64,000 nucleotides of DNA. It comes from Chthoniobacterales bacterium (lineage in GTDB: Bacteria > Verrucomicrobiota > Verrucomicrobiia > Chthoniobacterales > UBA10450). The stretch lies in NCBI GenBank assembly GCA_013821455.1, contig JACDGS010000011.1, positions 29,061 through 93,060 of the forward strand, written 5' to 3'. Positions 9,701 to 17,800 of this stretch are shown here, in pieces. The first letter of the stretch is position 1; every line of letters starts with the position of its first letter. The position numbers and the translations under genes were made by a program. Under the pieces are notes generated by a model, which saw only the letters and a program-made list of their open reading frames with translations, was not told the origin of the DNA and ran no database searches.

Positions 9701-10288
9701 AATCTGCAGACCGCGGTCCAGCTGACCTTCTCCCTCGAGATCGCGTCTCTCCAATTGACCCCAAATTTCAAGATGGGCACGCTTCAGCTCAAGCCCATTT
9801 CGAAAATCGTGTCGATGCGTCTGGCGCCTTCCGCGCAGCCGCAACCGGCGATGAATTTGCAGGTGACTTTCGAGCTCGCGAGCGTGCAGCTCGGCGCCGG
9901 TGCAGCCTTGGGAACAGTCCGGCTCACGCCGTCGTCGTCGCAGCGTCCCACGCCGGTCACCACACCGAGTTTCGAAATCTCGGGCCTCCAGCTCATCTCC
10001 AGCGCCGCGGCCTCGCCCGTGCAGTTGACCCCAACTCAGCAGGACCAGGCTTCGGTGCTGATGACCGCATCGTTCCAGATCGCCACGGTTGAATTCTCCC
10101 CCGCCTTCGAGATCGCCTCCGTGGTGTTGAACTCGACTTCGAAGAACGTCGCCGTGCAATTGCCGGGCGCCGGCCCGAGCTCGATCGAGGGCGCGCCCGT
10201 CTTCGAGATCGGCAATGTGCAGTTGAGCGCGAACAATGAGATCGGAATGATCCAGCTCAACCCGCTCGGGACCGGCCGGCGCGCCTAA
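6797..10288 (+). CDS. Giant TPR protein with one membrane span and a C-terminal beta-like repeat domain
   Basis: 1163 residues. Signal sequence 1-20 (AAFALLVLSSLAA). Residues ~30-230 and ~245-440 are two copies of one TPR unit: KGDYDKAEAALKQALEIEP matches QQKFDQAEEAFRQAFNADP, and each ends in NKLF/NVVFADxFYDxGWL. Then ~150 Ala/Pro/Val-rich residues, a membrane helix at ~611-633 (LLFGGLVLAGVMIFGWLIV), ~330 Pro/Ala-rich residues, and at ~970-1163 about nine alternating strands such as FEIASLQLTP, FEIGNVQLSA, FEIASVVLNS. The TPR half is outside the cytoplasm if the signal is cleaved. I do not recognise the family as a whole. The stop TAA lies in GCCTAACGA. Confidence 0.8.
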   Translation: MKIPRLAAFALLVLSSLAATGVAPTKTELEGMYDKAFREFDANHYDEALKALDAIDARQPDLAESKNLRGVILMRKGDYDKAEAALKQALEIEPKFWNASFNLSEIPFLKKDWAEARNRFEALVAGNSDEMKGETSLLIQYKILLTFVLQGKENMVDWIVNKFEGEKDSPALYYSNAAIALSHKNQKEAKEWMDAADKHYPSSLNKLFAESFYEIGWLTKPAGESRAAIEITSTAEHAARMKADAQANFERAERAFHQRDFPGALSLLDLADEGVPNQAATLNLRGEVLMEQQKFDQAEEAFRQAFNADPKFREAQYNLAQIPFKKKDYTKARERLETLFSQTPGGEKNQAAQLIKYKIFMTLLLEGNDSQAQQMMDQFKFTGDTPALYYAQAAWAFKHENADQGSDWIKSARKIYSPALNVVFADAFYDLGWLQRAPETAPPTTSLAQADASPPAATPAMRFGGAESVTAPVVTGGQAMPAVTPAVVAKSSPAATNAPVASSAAAAIAASSPVAVLAGSASLPVVAKTVPGAVAKSTPPQIVPKAAAVMTAKSPPPQVVAKNVPAPKASSPTVVTSSAAVSPAATALAPARIREWSQPTFAEMIDRAENPQTLLFGGLVLAGVMIFGWLIVQQVRRHGSGSSLYEAPLPVTEPRFGKGDSGAIDERRVSRENLDGGPPKLSLQLTGSDPAVRKTIVPPTASTTSSAAGKSVKSTSVSPNEASGTVSEVRPILASAKSTADKSPSSVPPSSAPVSPATAVPNQPQTPVVAPTTPLRDAKEVSLGGAPKSAPVPVAIPPILAPMPARAAATAPPAILAQPKPPAVEPMKPVVAAQEKPPVVPPIVPSLPREEPVGQGQPVPKLTAAAPVPEVIAPKTPDSKPGPQAPARIEPEKAAIAAIAGTHATPQSNVESPSFTSKITTTKPTTPALTTPATMPESTPITAINTPRPAAPAGGQGAPAPTPAQSAGNLQTAVQLTFSLEIASLQLTPNFKMGTLQLKPISKIVSMRLAPSAQPQPAMNLQVTFELASVQLGAGAALGTVRLTPSSSQRPTPVTTPSFEISGLQLISSAAASPVQLTPTQQDQASVLMTASFQIATVEFSPAFEIASVVLNSTSKNVAVQLPGAGPSSIEGAPVFEIGNVQLSANNEIGMIQLNPLGTGRRA

Positions 10289-10314
10289 CGAATAGTTTCC
10301 GTGCGGTTAGGCGC
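10279..10314. terminator. Motif hairpin at the end of the TPR gene
   Basis: CGCGCCTAACG at 10279-10289 pairs with CGGTTAGGCGCG at 10303-10314, the second being a one-mismatch copy of the 9-mer. The stem includes the stop codon of the TPR gene. No T-run follows; a terminator role is inferred from position. Confidence 0.45.
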
Positions 10315-10374
10315 GGAAGGATTGGTTTCACGCTGGCTTGGAACTGCCCGCGCCACCGCTCCGTTGCGCGCCCA

Positions 10375-10416
10375 TTTGTCATCCTGCGTCGCGCTGCGCC
10401 GGCTCAGGATGACAAA
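10375..10416. repeat. Short family A palindrome
   Basis: TTTGTCATCCTGCGTCGCGC then GGCTCAGGATGACAAAC: the two ends of a family A element with almost no centre, giving a compact hairpin between the convergent TPR and aminopeptidase genes. It could serve as a bidirectional terminator. Confidence 0.75.
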
Positions 10417-10441
10417 CCGAATCGCGACCGCGCTGCGGCTG

Positions 10442-11551
10442 CTACTTGAACTTTGTCCAGTTCAGCGACTGCAGCGCCTTGGGCAGGAATTCTCCATCCT
10501 GCCTAACGAGTTTGTCGTCGCAGTAAACTTCGCCGCCGCCATATTCTTTGCGCTGGATCGAGACCATGTCCCAGTGGACCTGGCTGCGATTGCCGTTGTC
10601 CGCTTCCTGGTAGGCTTGTCCAGGCGTGAAGTGAAACGAGCCGGCGATCTTCTCGTCGAAAAGGATGTCGCGCATTGGCTCGCGAATGAAGGGATTGCAG
10701 CCTAACGAGAACTCGCCGATGTAACGCGCGCCGGCATCGGAATCGAGAATGTCGTTCAGCTTTTTCGTCTGGTTGCTCGTCGCCTCGACGATTTTGCCGT
10801 CGCGAAAATCGAGCCGGATGTTGTCGAAACCGGTGCTCTGATAAATACTCGGTGCGTTGAAGGTAACGTGTCCCTGCACGGAATTTTTCACCGGACAACT
10901 GAAGACCTCGCCGTCGGGAATGTTGCGATCGCCGCCGCAAATGATCGCGGAAATTCCTTTGATGCTAAAGCGCAAGTCCGTGCCCGGACCTTTGATCTGG
11001 ACCTTGTCCGTCTTCTCCATGAGCGCTTTCAGCGCCTTCATTCCCGGTTGCAGTTTGCGGTAATCGAGCGTGCAGACTTTGAAGAAAAAGTCCTCGAAGG
11101 CTTCGGTGCTCATGCCCGCGAGTTGCGCCATGGCCGGGGTCGGCCAGCGCAGGACGACCCACTTCGTTTTCTGCACGCGCTGATCCTGCACGCCGCGCAT
11201 TTTTTTCGCGACCAGCTTCAGGCGATCGATCGGTACGTCCGCCAGCTCGCTGATGTTATTGCTGCCCCGGACGGCGATGTAAGCGTCCATTTTTTTCATC
11301 CGCGTTAGCTCGTGCGCGGCAGCGAGATCGAGTTGTTTTTCCTCCGCGCCCAGCGCCAGCTCGCGGCTCACGCGCGCCCGTTGGATTTGCGAGAATGGAA
11401 TCGCGCCCGCCTGTCGTGCGGCACGGATGAGCGCGATCGTCATCTCTTCGGGCGCATCGAACGACTCGAGCAAGACCTTTTCCCCGCGCTGTAGGCTGGT
11501 GGAATAATTGACGAGGAGGGAAGCGAGCTTGTCGTAGCGGGCGTCTTGCAT
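10442..11551 (-). CDS. M29-family aminopeptidase
   Basis: A 369-residue metallopeptidase of the thermophilic aminopeptidase (AmpS/PepS) type that removes N-terminal residues from peptides in the cytoplasm. Visible: the N-terminal domain start [20 protein letters not shown], then [20 protein letters not shown] and [17 protein letters not shown] followed by SQVHWDMV, which hold the Glu/His/Asp ligands of the two-metal site, and DGEFL near the end. It starts 9 bases after the rsmB stop, so it is the last gene of the ugd-rsmB transcript direction. Confidence 0.9.
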   Translation of the reverse strand: MQDARYDKLASLLVNYSTSLQRGEKVLLESFDAPEEMTIALIRAARQAGAIPFSQIQRARVSRELALGAEEKQLDLAAAHELTRMKKMDAYIAVRGSNNISELADVPIDRLKLVAKKMRGVQDQRVQKTKWVVLRWPTPAMAQLAGMSTEAFEDFFFKVCTLDYRKLQPGMKALKALMEKTDKVQIKGPGTDLRFSIKGISAIICGGDRNIPDGEVFSCPVKNSVQGHVTFNAPSIYQSTGFDNIRLDFRDGKIVEATSNQTKKLNDILDSDAGARYIGEFSLGCNPFIREPMRDILFDEKIAGSFHFTPGQAYQEADNGNRSQVHWDMVSIQRKEYGGGEVYCDDKLVRQDGEFLPKALQSLNWTKFK

Positions 11552-11560
11552 AGGCGGTTA

Positions 11561-12805
11561 TCATTCCACCGTGGACGAGTGTTGCAAACGGGCGGCGAAA
11601 GCGCCGTCGAAGCCGTCGCGCCAGGGCAGGCTTTTTAGCGTGTTCGTTAGGCGAAACGAAGGATGCCCGCGCAAGAACTCCCCCACGACGTCTTCGTTCT
11701 CCTCGGGTTCAAGGCTGCAGGTGCTGTAAACTAACGAGCCTCCCGGATTGAGAAGCGGCGCGAGGTGATCCAGAAGAGCGAGCTGTTGCGCCGGCATTTT
11801 CACGAAGTCGTTAGGCCGCAGCCGCCAGCGGACATCGACGCGACGGCGCATCACACCGGTGTTGCTGCAGGGTGCGTCGAGCAAAATTTTGTCGAAGAAC
11901 CGATCGCGAACAGGGAACTCGCTCTCAAGCCAACCATGGCCCATCACGGTGGTGTTGTGAACGCCCAGCCTAACGAGATTGCCGCGCAAACGGTCGAGCC
12001 TGTCTCCGGCGCGATCGACGGCTGTGAGCGAACCCTGATTCTCCAACAGGGCCGCGAGATATGCCGATTTGCCACCAGGCGCGGCGCAGGCATCCAAAAT
12101 CGATTCGTTAGGCTGCGGGTCTAGCAGATCGCAGGCGAGCGTCGTGCCCGGATCCTGCATGTAGCAGTCGCCGCCCGCCAGCGCCGACGCGGGATCGGGC
12201 AGCCTAACAAAAAGCGGGCGCGTGGTCACCGGCGCGCTGGTCGGATATTTCGCGAGAAAATCTGCGGCGGTGATTTTCAGTGAGTTGATGCGCGCATACG
12301 ATTGCGCGGGCTTGTTATTCCATTGGCAAAACTCCCGCGCGGCCTCGGGTCCGAAGTGCTGGCGCCATTTTTCTACGAGGAATTCCGGCTCGGAATAGCG
12401 GACCGCGTCCGGCTGTTCCTCTGCCAGATTCGTTAGGCGAACTTTTTCGCGCAGCGCGCGGCGCAGGAGCGCGTTTACGAGCGGGCGTGTGCGTTTCGCC
12501 GCCAGCTCGACCGTTTCGAAAACGGCGGCATGGGCAGCGGTTTCGATGAGCAAAATTTGGTAAAGGCCAAGTCGCAGAATATCGCGCGAGTGAGGGTCGA
12601 TGGGCGTGTCGCGCACTTGCGCGATCCAGAAATCGAGCAAGGTGAGATTGCGCAGGACACCGTAGAAAAGCTCGAGCGCAAACGCGCGATCGACGGCGCG
12701 GAGGCCGCTGTCGGCGAACGTGAGGGCCACTATTTTATTGGCGAATTCCGTGCCGGCTCGCCAGCGACGCAAGGCGGCGAGCGCGAGGGAGCGGGATGTT
12801 TTCAT
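11561..12805 (-). CDS. rsmB: 16S rRNA (cytosine-967-C5)-methyltransferase RsmB
   Basis: A 414-residue protein from the ATG at 12805 (MKTSRSLALAALRRW). Upstream codons belong to a family A repeat and were excluded. An N-terminal NusB-like RNA-binding domain (residues ~1-140, with VDRAFALELFYGVLRNL) is followed by the SAM methyltransferase fold: DACAAPGGKSAYLAALL, DAPCSNTGVMRR with one catalytic Cys and YSTCSLEPEENEDVV with the other. It methylates C967 of 16S rRNA. Six or more 9-mer copies lie within it, read for example as QPNES and RLTN. Confidence 0.93.
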   Translation of the reverse strand: MKTSRSLALAALRRWRAGTEFANKIVALTFADSGLRAVDRAFALELFYGVLRNLTLLDFWIAQVRDTPIDPHSRDILRLGLYQILLIETAAHAAVFETVELAAKRTRPLVNALLRRALREKVRLTNLAEEQPDAVRYSEPEFLVEKWRQHFGPEAAREFCQWNNKPAQSYARINSLKITAADFLAKYPTSAPVTTRPLFVRLPDPASALAGGDCYMQDPGTTLACDLLDPQPNESILDACAAPGGKSAYLAALLENQGSLTAVDRAGDRLDRLRGNLVRLGVHNTTVMGHGWLESEFPVRDRFFDKILLDAPCSNTGVMRRRVDVRWRLRPNDFVKMPAQQLALLDHLAPLLNPGGSLVYSTCSLEPEENEDVVGEFLRGHPSFRLTNTLKSLPWRDGFDGAFAARLQHSSTVE

Positions 12806-12834
12806 CGTTAGGCGACGAGTGGCGCGACGCCGCT

Positions 12835-12925
12835 TTGTCATCTCGAGCGAAGCGAGGGAGCCCGCCGGCGCTTCGCCGACGTCGTTAGGCAAGAGCGGGG
12901 TCCCTCGCTCCGCTCGGGATAACAC
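12835..12925. repeat. Family A palindromic repeat
   Basis: Runs from TTTGTCATCTCGAGCGAAGC to CTCCGCTCGGGATAACA between ugd and rsmB. It contains a 9-mer copy at 12882, showing that the 9-mer also invades or is kept in these repeats. Confidence 0.8.
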
Positions 12926-12971
12926 CCTGTTGGGCGCGTCTCATGCGGGACATTTTTTGGATTTCGTTAGG

Positions 12972-14282
12972 CTATTTCGCCTGCGGACGGCCAATCGAAG
13001 TGTAATGAAACCCAAGTTTTCGCATCGTTTCCGGATCGAAAAGGTTGCGCCCGTCGAAGATCATCGGGGTGTGCATTTTCGCTTTTACCGCGGCGAGGTC
13101 CGCGTTGCCAAACTCGGCCCACTCCGTCGCAATGATGAGCGCTTCCGCATCTTCCAACGCCTCCATCGCGCTATTCGTTAGGCGGGCGCCTTCGAGTGAT
13201 TTTAGAACGCGCGCCTTTTCCATTCCCTTTGGATCGTAGGCCGAGACTTTGGCGCCTTCGCGCAGCATGTCGGCGACGAGATCGATCGCGACGGAAGAGC
13301 GAATGTCATCGGTATCGGGTTTGAAGGTGAGACCCCAGACTGCGATTTTTTTGTCGCGCAAAACCCAGAGAGCGTCGCGCACCGTTTTGAGGAAGCGATC
13401 TTTCTGCCGCGCGTTGATCCGCTGCACTTCCTTCAGCAAGTCGAACGGCACGCCGAGTTGTTCGCTGATGGTGATGAAGGCCGCGATGTCCTTAGGAAAG
13501 CAGGAGCCGCCGTAGCCGATGCCGGCGTTGAGGAAGTTGCGCCCGATGCGCCGATCCATCCCGATGCCGTCGGCCACTTTTTCGATGTCGGCGCCGCTGG
13601 CTTCGCAGATCGCGGAGACAGCGTTGATGTAGGAAATCTTGAGCGCGAGAAACGAGTTGGCGGCGTGCTTGATCAACTCTGCGCTGTTGATGTCGGTCAC
13701 GAGAATCGGCGCCATGAACGGCTCGTAAACCTTTTTCATGACGTCGATCGCACGTTCGCTTTGCGCGCCGATGACGATGCGATCGGGCTTCATCAAATCC
13801 GCTACGGCGCAGCCTTCGCGCAGAAATTCTGGATTGCTCACGACGTCGAATTCCGCGCCGTGTTTGTTGTAGCGCTTGATCGACTCGGCGACTTTTTCGC
13901 CGGTCTTCACCGGCACCGTGCTCTTATCGACGATGACGCGATAATCGCTCAGCACCCCGGCGATTTCGCGCGCGACTTTTTCGATGAAGCTCAGATCGAC
14001 GCTGCCATCGGCGTCCTGCGGGGTGGGGACGGCAATGAAGACGACTTGCCCGCCATCGACTCCTTCTTTGATGCTGCCGGTAAAGCGGAGGCGTTGCGCG
14101 GAAACGTTGCGGTGAATGATTTCTTCCAAGCCCGGCTCGTAAATTGGAACCTTCCCGGCCTGCAGCGACTCGACTTTGCGCGGGTCGTTATCGACGCAAA
14201 TAACATTGTGCCCGACATCGGCGAAACAGGCCCCAGTGACGAGGCCGACATAACCGGAACCGATGATTGAGAGATCCATCAA
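12972..14282 (-). CDS. ugd: UDP-glucose 6-dehydrogenase
   Basis: 436 residues. It oxidises UDP-glucose to UDP-glucuronate with two NAD+, feeding exopolysaccharide or LPS sugars. Visible: the Rossmann motif LSIIGSGYVGLVTGACFAD, the STVPVKTGE and NPEFLREGCAV segments, the catalytic Cys in AGIGYGGSCFPKD (around residue 260), and FKPDTDDIRSS in the C-terminal domain. It lies 43 bases downstream of lptD on the same strand. Only the last part (13177) holds a 9-mer. Confidence 0.95.
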   Translation of the reverse strand: MMDLSIIGSGYVGLVTGACFADVGHNVICVDNDPRKVESLQAGKVPIYEPGLEEIIHRNVSAQRLRFTGSIKEGVDGGQVVFIAVPTPQDADGSVDLSFIEKVAREIAGVLSDYRVIVDKSTVPVKTGEKVAESIKRYNKHGAEFDVVSNPEFLREGCAVADLMKPDRIVIGAQSERAIDVMKKVYEPFMAPILVTDINSAELIKHAANSFLALKISYINAVSAICEASGADIEKVADGIGMDRRIGRNFLNAGIGYGGSCFPKDIAAFITISEQLGVPFDLLKEVQRINARQKDRFLKTVRDALWVLRDKKIAVWGLTFKPDTDDIRSSVAIDLVADMLREGAKVSAYDPKGMEKARVLKSLEGARLTNSAMEALEDAEALIIATEWAEFGNADLAAVKAKMHTPMIFDGRNLFDPETMRKLGFHYTSIGRPQAK

Positions 14283-14325
14283 ATTGGAATTCTAGCGTTG
14301 GAGTTTGCCTGGAGGTCCGCTTTCT

Positions 14326-16593
14326 CTACTGCGTTTGATTGGTGCCCGCGGGATCGAAATTCAAATCGAAATTGAGTTTGGGAAAAGCCTTCAGCGTGAA
14401 GGTGAGAAGGACGCCGTATTCCTTCACGCCGCCGTTGTCGCGAATGATCCCGCCGACCGAAGCGACCCAACTGCTTAGGTCGCGATAAACTTCATAACGC
14501 TGCTGCTCGAGGACGTGGGTGGTGGCTTCATACTGCTCGGTCGCGCCGACGCCCCAGTTATCGTTGATGCGGTAGTAGCCGCCGATCGTATAGAGGCTGC
14601 TGTTGAGGAAGAACGGATTGTTGTTCAGATAGCGGTGCCCGATGGTGAACTGCGTATTCGCGCTCGGTTGGAAGCGAATGCTCGTGTCCACTTCCGTAAA
14701 GCCTTTATCGAGCAGCGGGATTTGCGAATCGATCTCCAGCGTCGCCCAAGGCACCGGCGTGAAAGCGAGTTTGTTGAAAACGTTGGAGAATTGCGTGCGA
14801 TCGAAAGGGTTGTCGATGTTGACATCAAAGTAGGTGTCGAGTTCGAGCCAGCTCACGGTGTAATCATCACGCCGAGTTTGCAGCCGATTGCGGACGCCGA
14901 GACGGGCGATTGTCCAGTTATCGAGGGAATCGATCGAGGTGTATTGCGGGAAGTCGAGCGGCTCGAGTTTGGTCGAAGGCTGAAAGCGATCGAACTGCAA
15001 AATCGACAATGGATTGGCCGTGGGATTCGAGACGTAGGAAAAATTGAAGTACGGCTGAACGATGTGGCGCAGGCCATCCAAACCCAAGGCGCGGGTCTGC
15101 ACCTGCTCCCATTCGCGCGAGACTTTGAAGGATGCTTCCAAGCCCGCATTGAAAACGCTGCGAAAGGTTTCGCCACCAAGAAACAGCGGATTGGCGCCCG
15201 TGCCGGTCGTGGCGGTCGTCGGATTATCGATTGGGAATTCCGGCGCGAGCGGATCGGACGGAGTGATGGGGAAGATCGTTTTCCCGAGGTCGCGCGTCTG
15301 GCTGTAGTAAGTTTCGCGAAACCCAATGCGGGGCACGAGAGAAAGCCAGCCAAAGTAAGTGCCGGGATACGTCAGCTGATGAAAAGTATCGACGCGAAAA
15401 ACGCTGTAATCCTGAAAGACCGAGCCCGTGGGGAAGTTGCGGTGTAGCTGGGCCGCGCTCGTTTCGCCTTCGTAAAAAATGGGACCTCCGAAAAGCGGTT
15501 GGCGTTTGAGATCGAAGTCGATTTCCGGGAGGCGCTCGGTCGTTTCGAAAAACGAGTTCAACTGATACCGGGCGTAGCCAGTAAGAGTGTAGTTATCACC
15601 CGACAGCGTGACGGCGACATTACTATCGGGTTGCGGATCGACCCGCGATTCCCCAATAAAAAAATCCTGCAGCAGAAAGGCATCGCTCAGTTTCGTGATG
15701 TCGGCCGTGACCTCAAGATCGTCGGTGAGTCTGGTGCGATCCCTGAGAGTAAAACGATAGCGGGCTGTGGGAATCCCTCCGCGTGGCACAGACGCCTGGT
15801 TTAAGTTCGGATTTTGATCCTGCAGATAGTAAGTATTGATCTTCGCGTCGCTCGTGTCGTTTTTGCCGTAGTGGATAATCGAGTCGAAGCCGATCGCTTC
15901 GCCGCGGCGACTGCGATAATCGAGGCGCACGGTGGCGCTGATTTTTTCGCCGATCGGGAAAGTGATCTTGCCCAGAAGTGAGGGTCCCCACGAACTCAGA
16001 TAAGCCGGGGCGATGGCGTAGCTGAACGATTGGTCGAGCGGTTGGTAGAGATAGGGCATCCAAAAGATCGGCACTTTCCCGACGTAGAGAGTGACGTTGC
16101 GAAAAATGACTCGATCATCCGGATAAATTCGCGCGCCGGTCGCCTTCAACTGAAAATCCGGCTGTGCCACGTCGTCGGTCGTGAAGCTGCCGTGCTGGAT
16201 TTTATATTCTGCGTCCGAAGCGCTCTCGATGTTCTCGCCCGCAACGAGGTAAGGGAAAGTGCCCGATCGCATGTCGTGCGCTTGGATCGCTTTGGTGTCG
16301 AGGTTGTAAACCGCTTCTTTGCCGATGTAGAGAGAAATGCCTCGGTAAATGCGCACGTTGCCCTTGAGGAAGAGCGAGCGTTTCGCCGAATCGTATTGCG
16401 CGAAGTCGGAATAAATATCGGTGTCGCCGAAGTGAATCGAAACGTTATCCCGAGCGGTGGCGAGACCGTTTTCGTAGGTGGTCTGACCTGTTGAATTTAT
16501 TTCGACCGGGAGCGAGCCAGGACCTTTGAGCGGTTCCGCCATCGCGGAGCACGGTGCAAGAAGCAAAAGAAGCAGAAAGACCGGCGGGCGCAT
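14326..16593 (-). CDS. lptD: LPS-assembly outer membrane protein LptD
   Basis: 755 residues from the ATG at 16593, which gives a clean signal peptide (RPPVFLLLLLLAPCSAMA). Residues ~35-200 are an OstA/LptA-like jellyroll (ARDNVSIHFGDTDIYSDFAQ, KGNVRIYRGISLYIGKEAVY), and the remainder is a beta-barrel rich in aromatic strands ending in a typical alternating C-terminus. LptD inserts LPS into the outer leaflet. No LptE is adjacent. The disulfide cysteines of enterobacterial LptD are not evident; the mature protein has almost no Cys. No copy of the 9-mer lies in this gene. Confidence 0.9.
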   Translation of the reverse strand: MRPPVFLLLLLLAPCSAMAEPLKGPGSLPVEINSTGQTTYENGLATARDNVSIHFGDTDIYSDFAQYDSAKRSLFLKGNVRIYRGISLYIGKEAVYNLDTKAIQAHDMRSGTFPYLVAGENIESASDAEYKIQHGSFTTDDVAQPDFQLKATGARIYPDDRVIFRNVTLYVGKVPIFWMPYLYQPLDQSFSYAIAPAYLSSWGPSLLGKITFPIGEKISATVRLDYRSRRGEAIGFDSIIHYGKNDTSDAKINTYYLQDQNPNLNQASVPRGGIPTARYRFTLRDRTRLTDDLEVTADITKLSDAFLLQDFFIGESRVDPQPDSNVAVTLSGDNYTLTGYARYQLNSFFETTERLPEIDFDLKRQPLFGGPIFYEGETSAAQLHRNFPTGSVFQDYSVFRVDTFHQLTYPGTYFGWLSLVPRIGFRETYYSQTRDLGKTIFPITPSDPLAPEFPIDNPTTATTGTGANPLFLGGETFRSVFNAGLEASFKVSREWEQVQTRALGLDGLRHIVQPYFNFSYVSNPTANPLSILQFDRFQPSTKLEPLDFPQYTSIDSLDNWTIARLGVRNRLQTRRDDYTVSWLELDTYFDVNIDNPFDRTQFSNVFNKLAFTPVPWATLEIDSQIPLLDKGFTEVDTSIRFQPSANTQFTIGHRYLNNNPFFLNSSLYTIGGYYRINDNWGVGATEQYEATTHVLEQQRYEVYRDLSSWVASVGGIIRDNGGVKEYGVLLTFTLKAFPKLNFDLNFDPAGTNQTQ

Positions 16594-16684
16594 CGCGGGA
16601 GGTCGAAGGTAAGAGCGCGCGAGAAGCGTTGCAAAGCGTAAAACCCCCGGCGGCGCACGCATTTGAATCGACTCCGCGCGCGGA

Positions 16685-17800
16685 CTAGACGCGGAGCGAA
16701 AGAGCTGCGACCTGCTGGTTCATTCCGCAAACCGTAACGACGGCGCGGGTCCAGTCGCTTTTCCTACTCGTTAGGCCGAAATCCGACGGCACGCCTAACA
16801 ATGGCGGCAATTCCCGCCGTCGCAGCGCCTGCGCCGCGCAGATTACCTGCCAAATTCCTCCCGCGGCAACGCTTTCGCCTAACGACGGCTTCGCCGTGTA
16901 GATCGTCGCCTCGGGAAAATGCCGTGCGGCCATGCTCTTTTCCGCCGCATCCACGAAAGTTCCATTCGCGCTCGCCAGCAAAACATCTGTCGGCCCTTTG
17001 GCCGCGAGCTCGCGCCCGATTTCGTCGAGATGCCTAACGAGTTCGCGCTGACGCGAAAAATTCCCGCCGGGATGAATCCGCTCAAGCGCCACCGCGCCCG
17101 TCCGCCCCAGCACCACCGCGCCCGCACCTTCGCTGAGTACGGTGCCGTGCGCGGGCTGCGCGAAAGGCTCGATCGGCGGCTGCGCGCGCAAGAGACGCCA
17201 GCGGCGATAGGCATCGCAAAGCAGCCAATCCACCTCTTCCGCGCCAACGACGAGGCAGCGATCCAGCTCCGGGTTGGCCATTAAATCCTCCGCCATTTGC
17301 AGCGCGAGAACTCCCACGGCGCCATCGCCGACCAGGGTATAACTCGCGCCTGTGATCCCGAGAATCGCGGCGAGGTGACTGGCCGGCGCGTTGAAAACGG
17401 TCTCGGGAAAAAGCAGCGGACTTGCCGCCTGCGCGCCCAATTTCACGATCTCGTGAAAGAAGCGTTTGGTGTAAATCACGCCGCCGTTCGAGATCGCAAA
17501 AACCAGCGCGGTCCGAGCGGCGGCCGCGGCATCCAACTCGAGGCCGGCATCGCGCAGCGCGGCCAAACCCGCGACCACGGCAAAGCGCGAGATCGCGCTC
17601 GAACGCCGGAGCCGCGGATGACGCGCGGCTTCGGCGATGAAGTCCGGCGCGACGCGGAAAGCCCACGCTTGTTTTTCTCCGGGTCCTTCGCCTAACGAGG
17701 ACGCTTCCGCCTCCTCTCCGGCGCGCAGCTTCTGCCAAACGTCTTCCATGTTGCTGCCGAGTGGAGTGACCCATCCGAGGCCGGCGATTCGCGTGCTCAT
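16685..17800 (-). CDS. Degenerate ketosynthase (chain-length-factor-like), catalytic triad lost
   Basis: 371 residues with the full ketosynthase fold (IAGLGWVTPLG start, VFAISNGGV, VLSEGAGAVVLG), but every active-site residue is changed. Where the partner has NACASG this has VGDGAVG, NAHGTATPFND becomes ASANGTFVDA, and GHSLGAAG becomes GESVAAGG. This is the pattern of a KS-beta/chain length factor that pairs with an active KS. Its ATG shares one base with the TGA of the active KS gene (TGATG), which implies coupled translation and a 1:1 heterodimer. No acyl carrier protein or other PKS gene is nearby, so the product is unknown. Confidence 0.85.
   Translation of the reverse strand: MSTRIAGLGWVTPLGSNMEDVWQKLRAGEEAEASSLGEGPGEKQAWAFRVAPDFIAEAARHPRLRRSSAISRFAVVAGLAALRDAGLELDAAAAARTALVFAISNGGVIYTKRFFHEIVKLGAQAASPLLFPETVFNAPASHLAAILGITGASYTLVGDGAVGVLALQMAEDLMANPELDRCLVVGAEEVDWLLCDAYRRWRLLRAQPPIEPFAQPAHGTVLSEGAGAVVLGRTGAVALERIHPGGNFSRQRELVRHLDEIGRELAAKGPTDVLLASANGTFVDAAEKSMAARHFPEATIYTAKPSLGESVAAGGIWQVICAAQALRRRELPPLLGVPSDFGLTSRKSDWTRAVVTVCGMNQQVAALSLRV

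Noticed and set aside
13458..14270. 270-residue plus-strand frame opposite ugd
   Set aside because: Mirror frame of a highly conserved enzyme with all motifs in place; GC-rich DNA gives long antisense frames.
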